DNA of 64,000 nt from Pomacea canaliculata (GCF_003073045.1 NC_037590.1:26748449-26812448), one strand, 5' to 3'. Shown: positions 1 to 14,300, counted from the stretch's first letter. A program made the numbers and translations. The notes: generated from the letters alone by a model not told the origin.

Positions 1-1600
1 GGGTTCATATGCGTACAATGGACGATGTATGTACGGGATGCTTGCATGATACAATATCTGTCAGCACGTGTGTTTGTGTACAAACCCTAATGTAGTCACA
101 TCTGTGTGGCTATACAAACTGTACTGTAGTCACATCTACCAACTCTTTATACCACACTGTGTATCGCTATCACACCCCGCTGTCATCTAACTGCCGTACA
201 AACCTAACTGACATCTCTATTGTTTTCAAACCTGTCATCTGTGTATTGCTGTAATCTCTGTAATCATATATGTATTTCTGTGCAAACCGCTGTCGTCACA
301 TCTGTATTGCTATAGACCCAACTGTCTTCTGTATCGCTGTATAAACCAGTCATGTGTGTCCATGTACACACCTTGCTGTCCTCTGTCTGGCTGTGTACTG
401 TGTACTGTTCTAAAACCACACTAACATATGTATCATTGTAAAACTCTGTTTTCAACTGCTAAAGGTATTGTTGTACTAACCACTCTTTCATCTGTCTGGC
501 TGTACAACCCCAAACATCATCATCATGCAGCAGGACCAGCCACACGGTAAAGATGGGGGAGGGGAAAAGAACGAGAAAATGCCAACTGACAAATAACAAA
601 CGACTTCATACTTCAAAGGTTCATTTCCAATCGCTACAACTAGAGTAAAATACATCCAACACTCACATACTACTTTTATTACAACAGGTGCCACTGCTTC
701 CGTTTACAACTGCGGCAGTGCGCCTGGATGGTGGCTAGACATGCCTCAGTGTACATTCAACAGATTGCATATCTCCACAGGTATACATACACATTCCATG
801 AGTTTAAAAGACTGGGAAGTGGAATGCAGCACAAAGGGCAAAGGGGACGGGAGGGGACACACAACACGCCTGGTAGAACTGATGTTCAGGATGTTAACGC
901 TCGTCACGCTGTCGTCCTCATCGTCAACGTCATCGCAGTCCTCGTGACCTTACATCGTACATCACGTGAGTGTGCAGGGAGCAGAACAGTGGCTGTGGTT
1001 GAGTGGTTATCATCATTATCAGCCTTTCACAACACAAGGGTGGGCTAGGTCCTGGTGGTGGTGAACGGCAAGCAGTCAGCTAAACACTTACTCAAGATAA
1101 TTGCTTAGCTGACTGCTAGGCCTTAGCCATCCTGCTAGCACAGCAGCCACTCGAGCATCAGACCACAGAGTTTCGTCAAGTTGAAAAGGCTGTTGATCAT
1201 TAGTACCCCATCTCCCACCACGTATTGAGGGATGCTATATAAATGTACGGGGATGAGTGCAAAGTAGGATGCTGAATGTGGATGTCAGCAAAACTAAAAG
1301 TGTTCTGCCTGGGTAACGTATCATGAGAAAGATAAGTAGCAGAATATGAGCTTTAGAAAAGTAAACACATGTATACACACTAGCAAGAGGACAACCAACT
1401 CCCCGACACACATTAACATGCAAAGCAATCAGAAAGAAATTATCGGAAAGAATTGTGTAAACACAAAGCGGCCACTTGTTGTGTTGAGACGAGCTGGACA
1501 CGTGTTGTTATGATTCACATTCAGTGGTATTGCTCCAAGGGAGAGAACTCAAACACAGGAACGATTAGACAGCTGCATTCCGCTGTAAACACAGCAATGA

Positions 1601-1644
1601 CATGACACAGTACACATGACACAGTACACATGACACAGTACACA
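1601..1644. repeat. 14-bp tandem repeat, about 3 copies
   Basis: The unit CATGACACAGTACA is repeated head to tail almost without change. It is a short minisatellite with no visible coding role. Confidence 0.85.
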
Positions 1645-2972
1645 CCCTACAGACACTAGTCATCAGGACTGTTTGATTTCCTTACTTGACATCAGGTATT
1701 CTTATTCTCTCTGTCTTTACGGGGTGTGTAGTGTTCCCCACACGGAGTAGACCAACATTTCTACGTACTGTGGAACTCTACTATCTTTACTCTACAACTC
1801 TCGCCCTCTCTTACTCATAGACAGACGTGCGTGGAGAAAAAAAAAGAGGAAAAGAGAGGAGGAAAGAAATAAAGACCTGATCTGTTGATGAGAAATGAGT
1901 GAAGGGATGAGCGATAAAAGAACGAATACAAGAGGAGCGAATCTAAAAGGAGGAAGGGAGGGAAATAAAGACAGAAAGAAGGACTATATTTAGCAAAGAG
2001 ATGACCTGGTCTGCGAAAACAAACCACTCAAAGCGAGTGAAAGAGTGACGGACTGACGGACCCTCTTGTTAGCTGCACCTCACTGCATTTAGCGTGGAGA
2101 AGGAATGACCTGTGTGCACTTGTGGCACCTCAGGCATGCTACAACAAAATAGGATTATATAATAAAATGCTGTGATGTGTCTGAATACGTGTACAGGAAA
2201 CCAGATTTGTACACGGAGTGTGACTGAGACCTAATGACGGGAGGTGAAGACATGCTGAGAGGTGACAGGACAGCAGGTCAGGGGTTAACTAATGAAACAC
2301 AACCTCTACTCTAATTAGAGAGGAACCTACAACAGTCAGCTAGCCTTGTGTCTGGTGTACCTCCCTTTCTCTTCCCCCTCTGCTTCCGAAGCTTCCACAC
2401 AATAAACAAATAAACACACATACACACAGCTTACAATCTTGCTAGTAGGCATATGAGAGGAGGGATTCCAATGTACAGTGTAGTTTCTGTAACATTATTG
2501 TCAAGTTATTTGAGAACAAAATCAAAACTTGTGCCATATTCAGATCCCACCTCACTGTCTAGTGTCTGTCTCCTGTTTCCAGTCTCATGCCAACTCATGC
2601 CCAAGACATCCCGTTGGACTGTTTCAGTAAATCTCATATCAAGAATGAGTGTCTTCTGGGGAAAAAACAAAGATAGTGCTTAGAACATTTTGTGGAGTAC
2701 AGAAGCTTTTTTCAATGCGATGGCAAGAACAACATATAAAGTTATTGACCAAACACTAGTAAACAGAACATAAAAGGTATTGTCGCATCAGCGGATGTCG
2801 CAATTGAGAAGTTCATTGTAAAAGCAGTTTACAGAGCAACTTACTTTAAAAACAATGTACAGGCAAGACAGAAATTCTCAAAGCAGTAGCACCGGACTTG
2901 CAAAACAACACACAGAGAGCAACACAGGAGTAATTCGCAAGACAGTGTGCAGGTCTTAGTGAAGTGGCTTCG

Positions 2973-3120
2973 ACTGCAACGTGTCCCCCATCTACGTCAC
3001 ACTGTACCACGTGGTCAACGCTGAGCTACAAATCCTGTCCTTCCTGTCCGCTAACGACTTTGTGGTTGTTGGTGAACCTACTGTGTTCTCAGCTTCAGCA
3101 TCAGGCAGCATGATGTCCGT
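2973..3120 (+). pseudogene. Possible PKD-domain exon relic
   Basis: One frame reads VVVGEPTVFSASASGS after a strand-like segment ending LSAND. This is the typical start of a PKD (polycystin) beta-sandwich. The expected W-x-F-G-D-G that should follow is missing; the frame runs into an Arg-rich tail and a stop at about 3163. The resemblance comes from remembered family patterns, not a search. It could be a decayed exon, a lone exon of a gene not otherwise visible, or chance. Confidence 0.22.
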
Positions 3121-3179
3121 GCTACGGTGGCGACGACGGGCGACGTACTTGAGACATGGATGACACCAGCGCCGGCAGA

Positions 3180-3262
3180 AATGAATGACCATAGTCCCTC
3201 AGTTCAGGTACGGAATGACCCCAGACCCTCAGTCGAGGAGTGAATGACCCCAGGGCCTCGTT
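3180..3262. repeat. Imperfect tandem repeat of about 30 bp, 3 copies
   Basis: The motif GAATGACC...CCTCAG/CCTCG recurs three times with small changes directly after the possible PKD fragment. Confidence 0.55.
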
Positions 3263-4403
3263 GCAGTTAATGCTGATGTGAAATGGCGGGGAGAGGTAGA
3301 GTTGACCCCTGTGGGGACCTGCTCCTTGTAGACAGCTTCTCTACAGAACATTTATGTATACAGACTTCATCATCGCAGCTGTTTCTGGTGTCACTAGTAC
3401 TGACAGAGCCGTCAAGGCTGCTTGTTATGTCCCTTGTATAGACTGACGGTTGTAGCTGACGTCACTTTACAGACACACAGGCAGCCAGCTACGTCATCCA
3501 GTACACGTTGGTTCTGACTTCATTGATGACCTACGTCATCGGGTGTCTCAGTGGCTGATGCTGATGCTACCTGACTGTCATGACGCGTCTGAAGAGACTC
3601 AGTTGACAATTGCTGAAGGTGTTCAGCCCTTGACATGACGCAGAGATGTTGTCATGAAGCCACAGTGATGTTGTCATCCTTGTTGTCTACACAACAACTA
3701 AACATACCCCGTACAGTGGTGCACGTGTGCATACAAGAAATCCTGTCTTTATTGTAATGATACATACACGGGTTCAAACAAACATCCGTTCTTATATCTG
3801 TTCTGCGTGAAACCACCCACAAATTCACACGCACACACGTTATGACAGTTTGGTATTAGGAATATGAAATAAATAATAACATTAATATTTCAATCACAAC
3901 GTGAGATAAAAACTGGACTCCTTGCGAGACAACCCATGACGGCGATCCTAAAGTACAACCTCAAAGGAGATGCCCCTTAAGGGCCTAAAACTAGAGCGAC
4001 AAAACTTGTCTAAAAGTAAGTGAGCAATTTCAAGTGAGCAATCTCATTGTTATGTACAGAGCTAGGACAGTCACGTGGTGTGTGTGGTAGACATTGATCA
4101 CACGTAACCGTCACCACGTCACGTGCCTGTGTGCTGATCAGGACACTGTACAGTTACACACATAGTACACACAATGCTATGTCCACAACACAAAACGAAG
4201 GATATAAAAGAGACATGAGAGAAAATGGTAGAGAAGTGCATTCACGTTGTAACAGATGATCACACGGAGACACAGCCAGGTTGTAACAGGTGCAAGGACA
4301 ATGGAGATGCTTGACCACATGCTACAAGGGAAGAGGAGCTGCAAAAATTCACTTTACAGACTTGATGTCGTTGTTAACAAGAATGTCCTTCCTATTCTGT
4401 AGT

Positions 4404-4505
4404 CTGAACTTTGGCAAAATGAACTGCGATATCGTAATCTGGACTTTGGCAAATGTAATTTTGATGCTGCAGCATGGACTTTGGCAAATGCATGATTTGG
4501 TAAAG
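4404..4505. repeat. 35-bp tandem repeat, 3 copies
   Basis: The core GGACTTTGGCAAATG recurs at 35-bp spacing, starting near 4404, 4439 and 4474. The outer parts of the unit have diverged. Confidence 0.75.
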
Positions 4506-7500
4506 CTCGGCTCGTCACTGAGCACAAGAAATGGATGATAGTCATCTCAAAGGACTGTGAAAAGCTATGGTAAATGCATCACTCGAATCTACCAAAGCCA
4601 TTGTCTGGAGGTCTTTGAGGTGGAGACGGAGCAAACAGTTACTCAGTGGCTGGATGCATGGCCTGGTCCTACAAACAGTCAGTAAGACTCACGGCGTTGT
4701 TCAGGCACAGTCTATCCATGTTCCCTTTGTCGTTCTGCTGCATCCTCCACCTGGGGTGGGAGGAACCCTTGTAGACCACGGTGGTCTTTGACAAGTGTCA
4801 GCAGCAGCGTCTTTGTAAAAGAATATCCACAAAAAGTCAGTTTGAAGTCGTGTAGACAGCTGTGTGTGTCCGTAAATTTCGTGAATCCTTACAGGCCTGG
4901 TTTTAACTTTTCACAGTGCCGCAAGAAAACTTTTCCAACGGCATATAACAGCTAATTTAAAAAGGTACTTTCTCCGTGCATGATTTTTTAAATATCTGTC
5001 TTCATCATCAAAGTATTTTTCGATCGTCGACGGTGATACTGTCCTTCAAATTGCGATATTAGCTGGCTACAGTGTCCAATCGTCACTTCATCGTGAGTCT
5101 TGGACGGTTCAGTGGGGATCAAAACTATAAAACAAATTTAAATATCCTTCAGCAGACATAAGACTGATGGCATGTGATCTTGAGTCTGCCATATTATAAC
5201 AAATTAGGTGACAAGAAGTGGTCGGAAGGTGGGCAATGGCCGACTTTGATGAGAGCCGTCCGCTCAGAACGAGCTAAACTGTTGAGCTCTTGCTTATCTT
5301 CTAACCGGCATCAAAGAATCAAAGAAGAGGGAAAGGAGGGTCACTTCTAGTGCCCAGGACATGGGCAGACACGAGGGAAATTAGATAAGACATAAAAAGT
5401 GAAAGTGGCGCCCAGCCGGAGGTAAAAAGGAGAGAAACAGCTCGACGATCTCGTCCGATGACGTTCATAATCCTGGAAACCCTCGTCAGTGTCACGAGAT
5501 CACCGACGGCAGCGAGACTTGCCTGTGGTCTTAAAACATCAGAAGTGCTCGTGTAGTCAGCCTGGCTTCACTTTTCGCTTAAGAAAAAAAGTTGTCAGAC
5601 ATTTAAGGGTATGGGGCGTCTTTGTGCTTTCTATCCTCACTAACTCAATCAAAATGACACAGAATATGCTTCGATACAGAAGCCACCAGAATATCAACTA
5701 AAGTCTCAAAAGAAACTTTCACACTAAAGATCCAGTAAGGTAAACACAAATAGTCATAGGTAGTAATTTTCTGTAGTATGTAGAAGACGCAGGATCTGAA
5801 CTCCACACCTGGAGAAACTGTGAGTGGTTTTGGCGGCTGAGACATAAAAGACTGTGTGCCATGCACCAAAGCAGGAAACTGGGGAAAATAATGACCATAC
5901 AACTAACACCGAAAACAGAACAACCGGAAGTAACTTCTGTCCATTTTACTTGTGAGACGAGGACAAGTTACACGTGAAGATAGCTCAACACCATCCATCT
6001 GCCATGTAGAGATGACTGCAGACATCAGATGCTGTTCTCATGTTCTCGAGGCAAGGGTTGACTGCAAGTCTTCTCTGTGCACAGTGAAAACAGCTTTGCC
6101 ATGCAGAACAGCAAAGACTCAGAGTGACAAAGACTTCATCATGGACAATGTCAAAGACTTCGCAATGGAGAATCAGATTCCTCGGCGAGAACTCGGTATT
6201 GTTAAAATGGTTTTTTTTTTTGTGCATGTGTCATTAGGCTCACACTTCGGAACTTCCAGAAGAATGATGTCCTAGCAGACATTGTGCCTATAAACAAAAA
6301 GCAGATACCGTTTTGTCTCTAAACAAGAAAGGGCTTTACGGTTCGAATCCAAACAAGAAACCACACACAATTCGTATCTGGATGAAAACGTAGTCTCAGT
6401 CTATCGACACAAGGTACTGCACACTTTCTTCTAGTCTTTTCCCAACCTGAAGCCAGTCCACTTTATCAGATTTGAGATTTTGAGATGAAGTCTTAGAAAC
6501 TAAAATTAAGTTACTTGACTTGCTTTATGGACTTTGTTGTATGACAGCAAATAATACAAACTGATTAAACTGACAGAGCCGCCAAGTAGTACAGTTGCAG
6601 GTTACGAGTTTTAGAGTTACATATTCCCTTTATTACATATTCCCTGGTCTGATTGCCTTTATGAGGCAGGAGTAAGGTCCCTTACAGGAAGCAGTACTTT
6701 GCACTTGTCGGAGGATTGTATTATAAAAGGGAGGCATTTGAGTTGACCTGACCTCTCCCCACTGTCTAGACTGCCAAGAGGCATTGCCTTCTCAGTACAC
6801 CAGAGCTAATCAACATAGTTTGAGTATTGACAGGGACGTGAATACCTCGAGAATAACCGACTACATCAAAGAACTCCCACAGATCACTCCTACTGTCAGG
6901 TCGTCCGTCTGTGCAAGCACCTGTCATTGCTTCCCCTGTTGTGTGTTCTTCATGCAGGTTGTTATCAATGTCTCACTCTCCCTACTGTCAGCCATTATCT
7001 CATGGATCATCCCCCCTTGAGACATTCTGCAACAGGTGGTATGGTGGGTGTGTCCTGGGCATAGAGTAGACGATCACACACCTGGTCATAGTCCGTCCTA
7101 CTAAACATTTGTACAACCTCGTCGATGGACCTGCTGGCAGACCGATGGTAACAATGGAGACTTGTGGGTGTTGTCAACGTTACAGATGATGGTGTATATG
7201 TAAGCATGTAAGTATACGTGAGCCGTTCAGTTATAATGAATTACCCGCCTTGCGACACAATTTTCCCCAACGGTCATATCTCGTTCAAAATGGTGGCGTG
7301 AACCCTTCCTCTTATCTCACCCGCTGACCCCGGGTAGCTGCCGATGTTTTCAGCGTGGGAGTTGCTATTTGGCCTATTCAGTTCACGTCTGTGGTTTGGG
7401 GACACAACTCCAGGTGATTACGTGGAACAGAAGCTTGTTTTCCTTCTGTACTTTTCACAGGCCTGCAGCCAGGTAACCTTACTCCTGTATACAAGAGTAG

Positions 7501-7799
7501 CCTCCCATATGTCGTGTTTGCTTACTTGTGATCTACACGGCGTTTATCTCTCGACACACAACTCCAAACTCTCATGACCATGACGGATTTTACATGTTTC
7601 CCACTACTTATTTTGTCACTCCTACAAAGGACAATTGTTATCTTTTCAAAATTTTCTTTCTCTTCGTATTGAGTCATCCTGAAAAAAAAAAGAGAGTTCA
7701 AAATATTTACAGTTCATTTGCATTTCCAAACACCTAGCCGTGTCCTTGCTGTCATTATTACTTTAGAGTTGTTTCCCAGTTGGGATTTCGTCCTTGTCC

Positions 7800-8344
7800 T
7801 CAGACTGGCGTTGTCCTCCTGACAATGTCAATAGAAGGCGCCGATGGCGGCACGTGCGAGTCCAGGCGCGGCGCGTGCATCTCGGCCGTGGTGGAGATGG
7901 TGTTGTCGGTGCTGTCGCGCTGGAACATGTAGCTGGACAGCTCGTGAGAAGCATCTGAGATGGGTGTGTACGTGAAGTAGGTCTCCGAGCGACTCGCCGA
8001 CGGGTCACGTGACCGGTCTCGCGACTGCGATCTGTCTCGCGAGGGCGCTTGCGAGTTCTCGTTCCTCGTGGGTTTTCTGTAGCGCCAGTTGCCCACCCTG
8101 TCGTTGCTCTCTGTCTTCAAAGCATGCAGCTTTTTGCGCTGTGAGTGTTTGTGTTTGGTGATGTACAGATACACAGCGAACACGCCCGACAGTTCCGTCA
8201 GGATGAAGGAGCCGACAGCCATGATGAAGGAGGAGCCGTAGGTGTAGATGAACTTGGGCTCCTCGATGGTGGCGCGCGGCTTGTTACCTACCTCCTCCGT
8301 GATGCTGCCGATGTAGAGAATGATGCCCACCAGCGTGCACAGAC
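7800..8344 (-). CDS. TARP-like gene, terminal coding exon 4
   Basis: Encodes the rest of TM3, the second loop, TM4 ([17 protein letters not shown]) and the whole cytosolic tail. The stop codon TGA is at 7802-7800, directly after TTPV. Acceptor TTGCAG. Confidence 0.94.
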
Positions 8345-11300
8345 CTGCAACACCGACACGTACACATACACACGCATGCACGCACACACACACTTTATAA
8401 GCTACGTTGACAGCAACTACCATTGACAATCTGTTCATTTACTTACACTAGTATCTTAACGTGGGCGGGGAAGCATGTAAACATACAAAAACCCTTTCAC
8501 GCACACACACACACAGACAAATTGACAATATATATATATTGTCTTCATAATAGACAATACAGAAAGAGTTGGGCCATCGCTTGATCAGAAAATAATGTTT
8601 GTGACGTTCTGTAATCACTAGTAATTATCTGTAATTACAGTTTAGAATTATCTGTATTAAAAGGAGTGTACACTATTGTAACTCTGTTTTTAATTAATTT
8701 ATTTATTTATTATTTTTTTATTTTATTTTTTACTAATGTCAATTGTACATTATCTGGACTTTGTTTTTAATCTGTATTAATCTAAGAGTATATCATCGGT
8801 ACTCAGTTTGATACTGCTTCTTACCTCTAATTATTTAGTTTTACATTAAACAGAAATACGTGACAAACTACTCATATAGTTTAAGGAACAACTACGTGTC
8901 TGTAGTAACCATTTGTTACTACAATGTCAGCCACTATCCACCTTGTTATACAGAAATAGTCAAACAGTATCAGCTGATTATACAATATCAGCAAGGACAC
9001 ACGATGTACAATATCAGACTCTATCTACATGGTGATACAATAATTATCAGCAGGACACATGATGAACACTATCACTACCTACATGGTGATACAATAATTA
9101 CATGTACACACACACCACGTACACCAAGGTGGTGCAAACTGCTTCAACACGAATATCATTCACGAGTATGACAGGGTTGAGTAAGTTTGTTTGTCAATAA
9201 CTGATGTCCTGATGACGACTGTAACATTAACGGAAAAACAAATTTTGTGTCTAGCGATGTGATGACAGCATCACCAACACCATGTCATCACTAACAATTA
9301 GTCATTTACAACACAGGACATTAGCACAACTCTCAACAAAATTAAATGAAGGTGTACTAGGTCTTATTGTTTCTTGGGACAGTTGAGAAGATGTAGATGA
9401 TCTGAAAAGAATAAAAGTAAAGATTGGATAAAAATTTTTTACATTACTTTCAACGAAATGCAAGTTTGACTTCATTTTCAGGCGAGCTCACAACAGACAG
9501 GAACATTCCTTTCACGGAAAACATTTGGACTGGGATTTATTTGATCAGAACAAGCATGGCAGTAAATGAGATGCCATTTGGACGCCATTTTCAGACGAGT
9601 GAATCAATACTGGAGTGTGCACGTGAGTGTGTGTGCGAGTGTGTGTGCGAGCGAGTGTGCGAGTGAGTGTGCGAGCGAGTGTGCGAGTGAGTGTGCGAGT
9701 GTGTGTGTGAGTGAGTGTGCGAGTGAGTGTTGAGTGAGTGTGCGAGTGAGTGAGTGTGTGAGTGAGTGTGCGAGTGAGTGCACGGCAACTGTGTTCACTG
9801 TCCTTCACAAGTGCACGCAAACTCTCCTCATCACCATGTGCGCATCTCGGCTAACAGCTGTTTGTAGACCTCACTCCCAGCCCCACCATCCCCTCCTCCC
9901 TCTCTCTCTCTCACCCTCTCCCTCCCCCCTGTCTCTCCCTCCCTCACCACCACGGCCTCGACCCCTTGGCTGTGAACGTTGAGACTGTGGAGGAGGAGAG
10001 TGTCGGGGAGGATGTGGACAGGGCAGCGTGCTCACCAGGAGCGGGCAGGCGGCACGTGGGAGGTAGTTGCTGGCGAGGAAGCCTTGCGACTATCGATTTC
10101 AAAGCCCAGGTCCTTCTTCCTCCCAATTGATTTCCCGGCTGGCCACACACCCTGGCGGACGTGAGTACAGCTCGTGTGCTGCCTCCACTGCAGGCAAAAC
10201 ACTCCTGTCTGTAGCCGCATATTTAGTCAGCGCCGTGGTGCATGCAGGGCGGGGTGGGGTGTGGAGGGGTGTGGAGGGGTGTTGGTGTGGGGAACCGGGT
10301 GTGGAGGGGTGGGAGGCCGGGTGCCGCTGGCAGCTTCACCTTGAGAGCAAACAGCGGGGGGGCCCTCGTTAGCCTCGCACTCACCATGCTGGCGGAGCCA
10401 ACTCATTTCCAGATCTCCATGGCGACGACCAGAAGCGTGCTAGAAATTCCCGAGTTTCGTCTCTCTCTTTAATTCTTGAAAGTAAAAGGTTTGGCAAGGA
10501 AGCTAGAGGCATTTTAATGGTGCCTTGACAGTTTTCTTTCCAGGCCTACTTTGGAACATCGAGCACACGAGCTAGCAATTACTCCATCGGTTAGTGTGTT
10601 TGTGCTCGCATTAGTCTGTATTTTATATTTTAACAATAATTTAATAATGATATTTAAAAATAACAATTAATCTGAGTTTCAGCAGCAGGGTAACAACAGC
10701 AATATAGACAACATAAACAAAGTAAACATGAACTGCTAACTATGAAATAAGTCACAGCTGCAAGTTTCTCACAGTGTACAAGACTAATCTTCATACATCT
10801 TTCAAAACAAACAAACAAACTTATGAGTATATCTGGGGAAAAGTAGCAGAAGGCTTTTAAGTCAGTGGGTTTGTCTGCTCAATATGATACCACGCACTCA
10901 GGAGGCCCCAGGGAGAGGTTTCCTCCTAAATAAAGATAGACACTTGTGTATACACGACATTGCGATATCAAGTGTATAGATATATGTGTATGTGTGTGTG
11001 TCAGAGAGAGAGAGACGCTGATAGTTCCTATACAGTCCTATGGAGCATCTGTAGGCTGCACACGTCTCTACAGTGTCAGGTATTACTGTAGAAGCAGTAG
11101 AACTGTCCTACACTGTGAAGTATTGTAGTTACCAGTAGGAACTGTCCCACACTGTGAGGTATTACTGTAGCAGTAAGAACTGTGAGGTATTACTGTAGTG
11201 TGAGGTATTACTGTAGCAGTAGTAGTAGTAACTGTCCCATAGTGTGATGCATTACTGTAGAAGCAGTAGCAAGTGTCCCACAGTGTGAGGTATTGTAGTA

Positions 11301-14300
11301 GTACCAGTAGGAACTGTCCTAGAGTGTGAGGTATTATTCTAGCAGTAGGAACTGTCCCACACTATGATGTATTACTGTAGCAGTAGCAAGTGTCCTGTAG
11401 TGTGAGGTATTACTGAAGTAGTAGTAACTGTCCCACACTATGATGTATTACTGTAACAGTAGTAACTGTCCCACACTATGATGTATTACTGTAGCAGTAG
11501 AAGTGCCGTGTGCAGCCAGCAGTTTATGGAGGACGTTATTGCCGCCATCATCGCGCCCTGCCTCTCTAACCTCCAGCGCTGTGACTGACGTTGAGGTCTT
11601 CACGCTTAATGTTCCATTTGCAAGCTTCGTTAGCATTTCTCATTCCCTCTTCGCCTGGATTATACCGTGAAGCCCAGGCGGAGTGGATTCAATCAAGCAC
11701 CATTGTTTTCTGTTTTACTTGCAAAGTGTCTCGTGTTCCGCCGACAAAACGTATTAAGAGTTATGGCGTCCGGGAAGAAAAAAGTTACAAAAACTAAAAC
11801 TGGAATAATATTAATTTTACAAATACAGGAATCCCGCTAGGCAAGCGATATGCGACAATTCGTGTTGGATATATATAATCTTGTGTGAGTGTGTATGTGT
11901 GTAATAGAGAGAAGAGAAAAACATTGTAACAAAATAAAAGGTGAACTGAATACATCAGACTCCGTCACTACAGTTTAAAACAAAGTGTATTGAGTGAAGC
12001 AGAGGTCGCTAGCAGCAATAGTTAGAGATGTTTAAAGTCTTGGACAGCTGAGACTAACATTACAGAGCTGTGTGTAAGTGAATGTAGTGATGCTGATGGT
12101 GAAGACAAGGTCAAGGTCAAGACTGCTCACCTGCGAGGACGAAGAGGATCCCCGACACAAAGGTGAGAATCTTCCTGCTGATGTGGCAGTGACCCAGGAA
12201 GCACATGATGCCTGCGATGAGCAGAATGAGGAGGCTGACCAGTGGGAACACGGTGGCCCTCCGGATGTTCACTGCAATCAGAGTCAAGCCCCTGTTCTAT
12301 GCTTACTGATATATGTCACATTCCCCTCTCACTATAGGAAACACAAGAACAAATAACTGACTTACAGAAACGAAGGCTGAAAAAAAATTGACAAATGACA
12401 CTTTTTCTACTGATATACAAGGCGCCGTGCGGTCAGACATTCTTTAGATTGTTGAATGGTTTTAACAGGTAAATACACTTGACATGTAGACAAAACACTT
12501 TTGTTGTTTACATGCAGACAAAGAACTTATGTTGTTGTTTTTGCGAGCACAAGAACTGGAGGAGTTCTGAGACAAGCTGCCAGACGCATGGTGTGGCTTG
12601 ACTTGGAGCTAACAGTTTAGTTTAAAATCGAGTCTTCCATGTTTTTCCTGTTTCAGCAGTATTGACCGCTTGAAAGCACAATTCTGTTTTCTTCATTCTT
12701 GTGTAGCTCGCCTGTGGATAGAATAACTTCGATCTTTCTGTAGCTCTTGTTCGTGTGAGATATTCTTGTACCTGAAACACTTCCCGGGCCTGACGCATTT
12801 CTTCACGTTAGTTTGGTAGTCTGTGGGCGATACTGTTAGGTTCTCTACTCAAATCAGTAATGCTTAGAGTAATGATAATTTCCTTGATAAAAATGATGCA
12901 TCTAGTTTCAGCTTTAGTCAAATAAATAGGATATATAAAAACATCAAATATTTCTCTTGCGTATTTCTAATGTACTACGTAGAGAGGAGTTCTCTACCAA
13001 AAGGTCAAACACTCACATTTACAAACACGTCAAGTGTACGGTATGCTATTTTCAGGAATACATTGTGCGGTGTGCTCCTTTCCCAGTAGCTACATTATAT
13101 GGTTTACTCAATTTTAAGGATATAAGAATATGAAGAGCTATAAAATACAAACAGAGAAACAAACAAAAAAACAATAATGCTCAGCTTTTCCCCACTGTGA
13201 GGCGTATGAATTTGTTTGCATAAAGGAAAAAGCAATTTTAAATAGTGCTGCTGGAGTAAAACACTTTTTGTCGCAGAAACAAAATATACTTTGTGAAACT
13301 GGTTCAAAAACATTGTGAATGAGCTCGAACAAATACATTGACCTGACAATGGTGAAGACTGACGTCAGACAAGCGTAAAGAAAGAGATTTTGAAGTCAGA
13401 AAACATCAGGAAGCAGATACTGACGTCAAACAAACATCAAGGAGATACTGACGTCAAACAAACATAAAGGAGATACTGACGCAGAATAGCTTCTGTGGGC
13501 CCTAGTCCCTCTCTGTCGTCATCAGCAGTGAAGTAAATGATGTAGGTGCAGGTGGGCGGACTGATATCCAGGTCTGCAACACAGGGTTAAAGGTCAGAAG
13601 TCGTTGACACGAGAAGTCTTGTCACGTGATATTAGCCGATAAACCTGCTGATTGACCTGTCTGACAAATAAAATATGAAAGCAGTAATGTGATGTAACCA
13701 GGTTGGATGCCATATGATGATGTTATAACCACATATTTGTATCGTGTAACAAGATGTGATGCCGTGTAATGATGTCATATAATGATGTCCTTTATAACCA
13801 CACATTTGTATCGTGTAACAAGATTTCACCATGGTAACCACACTAACACCTGCACGAGCTGCACTAACTGCCACTAGGAGCGGGCATTGTTGACACTAGC
13901 TGCACGATGTCCTCGTGTTGTCTTCACGGCGTCGCCCACAATATTTGTGTGAAGTGTTGACGGCTCACCACTCGAGTCGACCTCCGTGGTCTGCTGGTGT
14001 TGCCCTCCGCCTGGTGCCATTCATCACACAGGAGGTAACCGCCACGCGCTCCTTCTCCTTGTCGCCCCGCTCTTCGCCATTCTAGTCCGGCCTCTAAACT
14101 TTCTTTATTCCCAGCTAATAATAACAACAACGAGAGCTAAAACGCGCAGCAACACCACCAATAGATCGCACTCTCTGCGTAGACCAACAATGATAGATGA
14201 TAGATAACAACCTACTTGTGTTTATTCACCACTCTCGTTAAGCTTTATTCTTTTTTGGCTGATGTAGCAATGTATGTTCCAAATGTTTATTTTAAAAAAA

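Larger units (their letters stand above)
1..7799. other. Intergenic region, no gene recognised
   Basis: No stretch shows a conserved domain together with usable splice sites. Open frames are short and low in complexity. The region holds the short tandem repeats listed separately, a pyrimidine/purine-rich stretch near 1.83-2.0 kb, and one possible PKD-like coding fragment near 2.97-3.12 kb. The 3' UTR of the minus-strand TARP gene probably extends into the right end, but I found no convincing poly(A) signal. Confidence 0.5.
8345..12130. other. TARP intron 3 (3.8 kb)
   Basis: Non-coding. It contains AT-rich stretches, a TATCAGC/ACATGGTGATACAAT repeat patch near 8.94-9.1 kb, a GT-rich minisatellite, a G-rich minisatellite and a 38-40-bp minisatellite. 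No internal gene was seen. Confidence 0.75.

Noticed and set aside
9545..9820. Overlapping long open frames rich in His-Thr-Leu/Ser
   Set aside because: They are translations of a GTGA/GTGCGA microsatellite, open in several frames at once.
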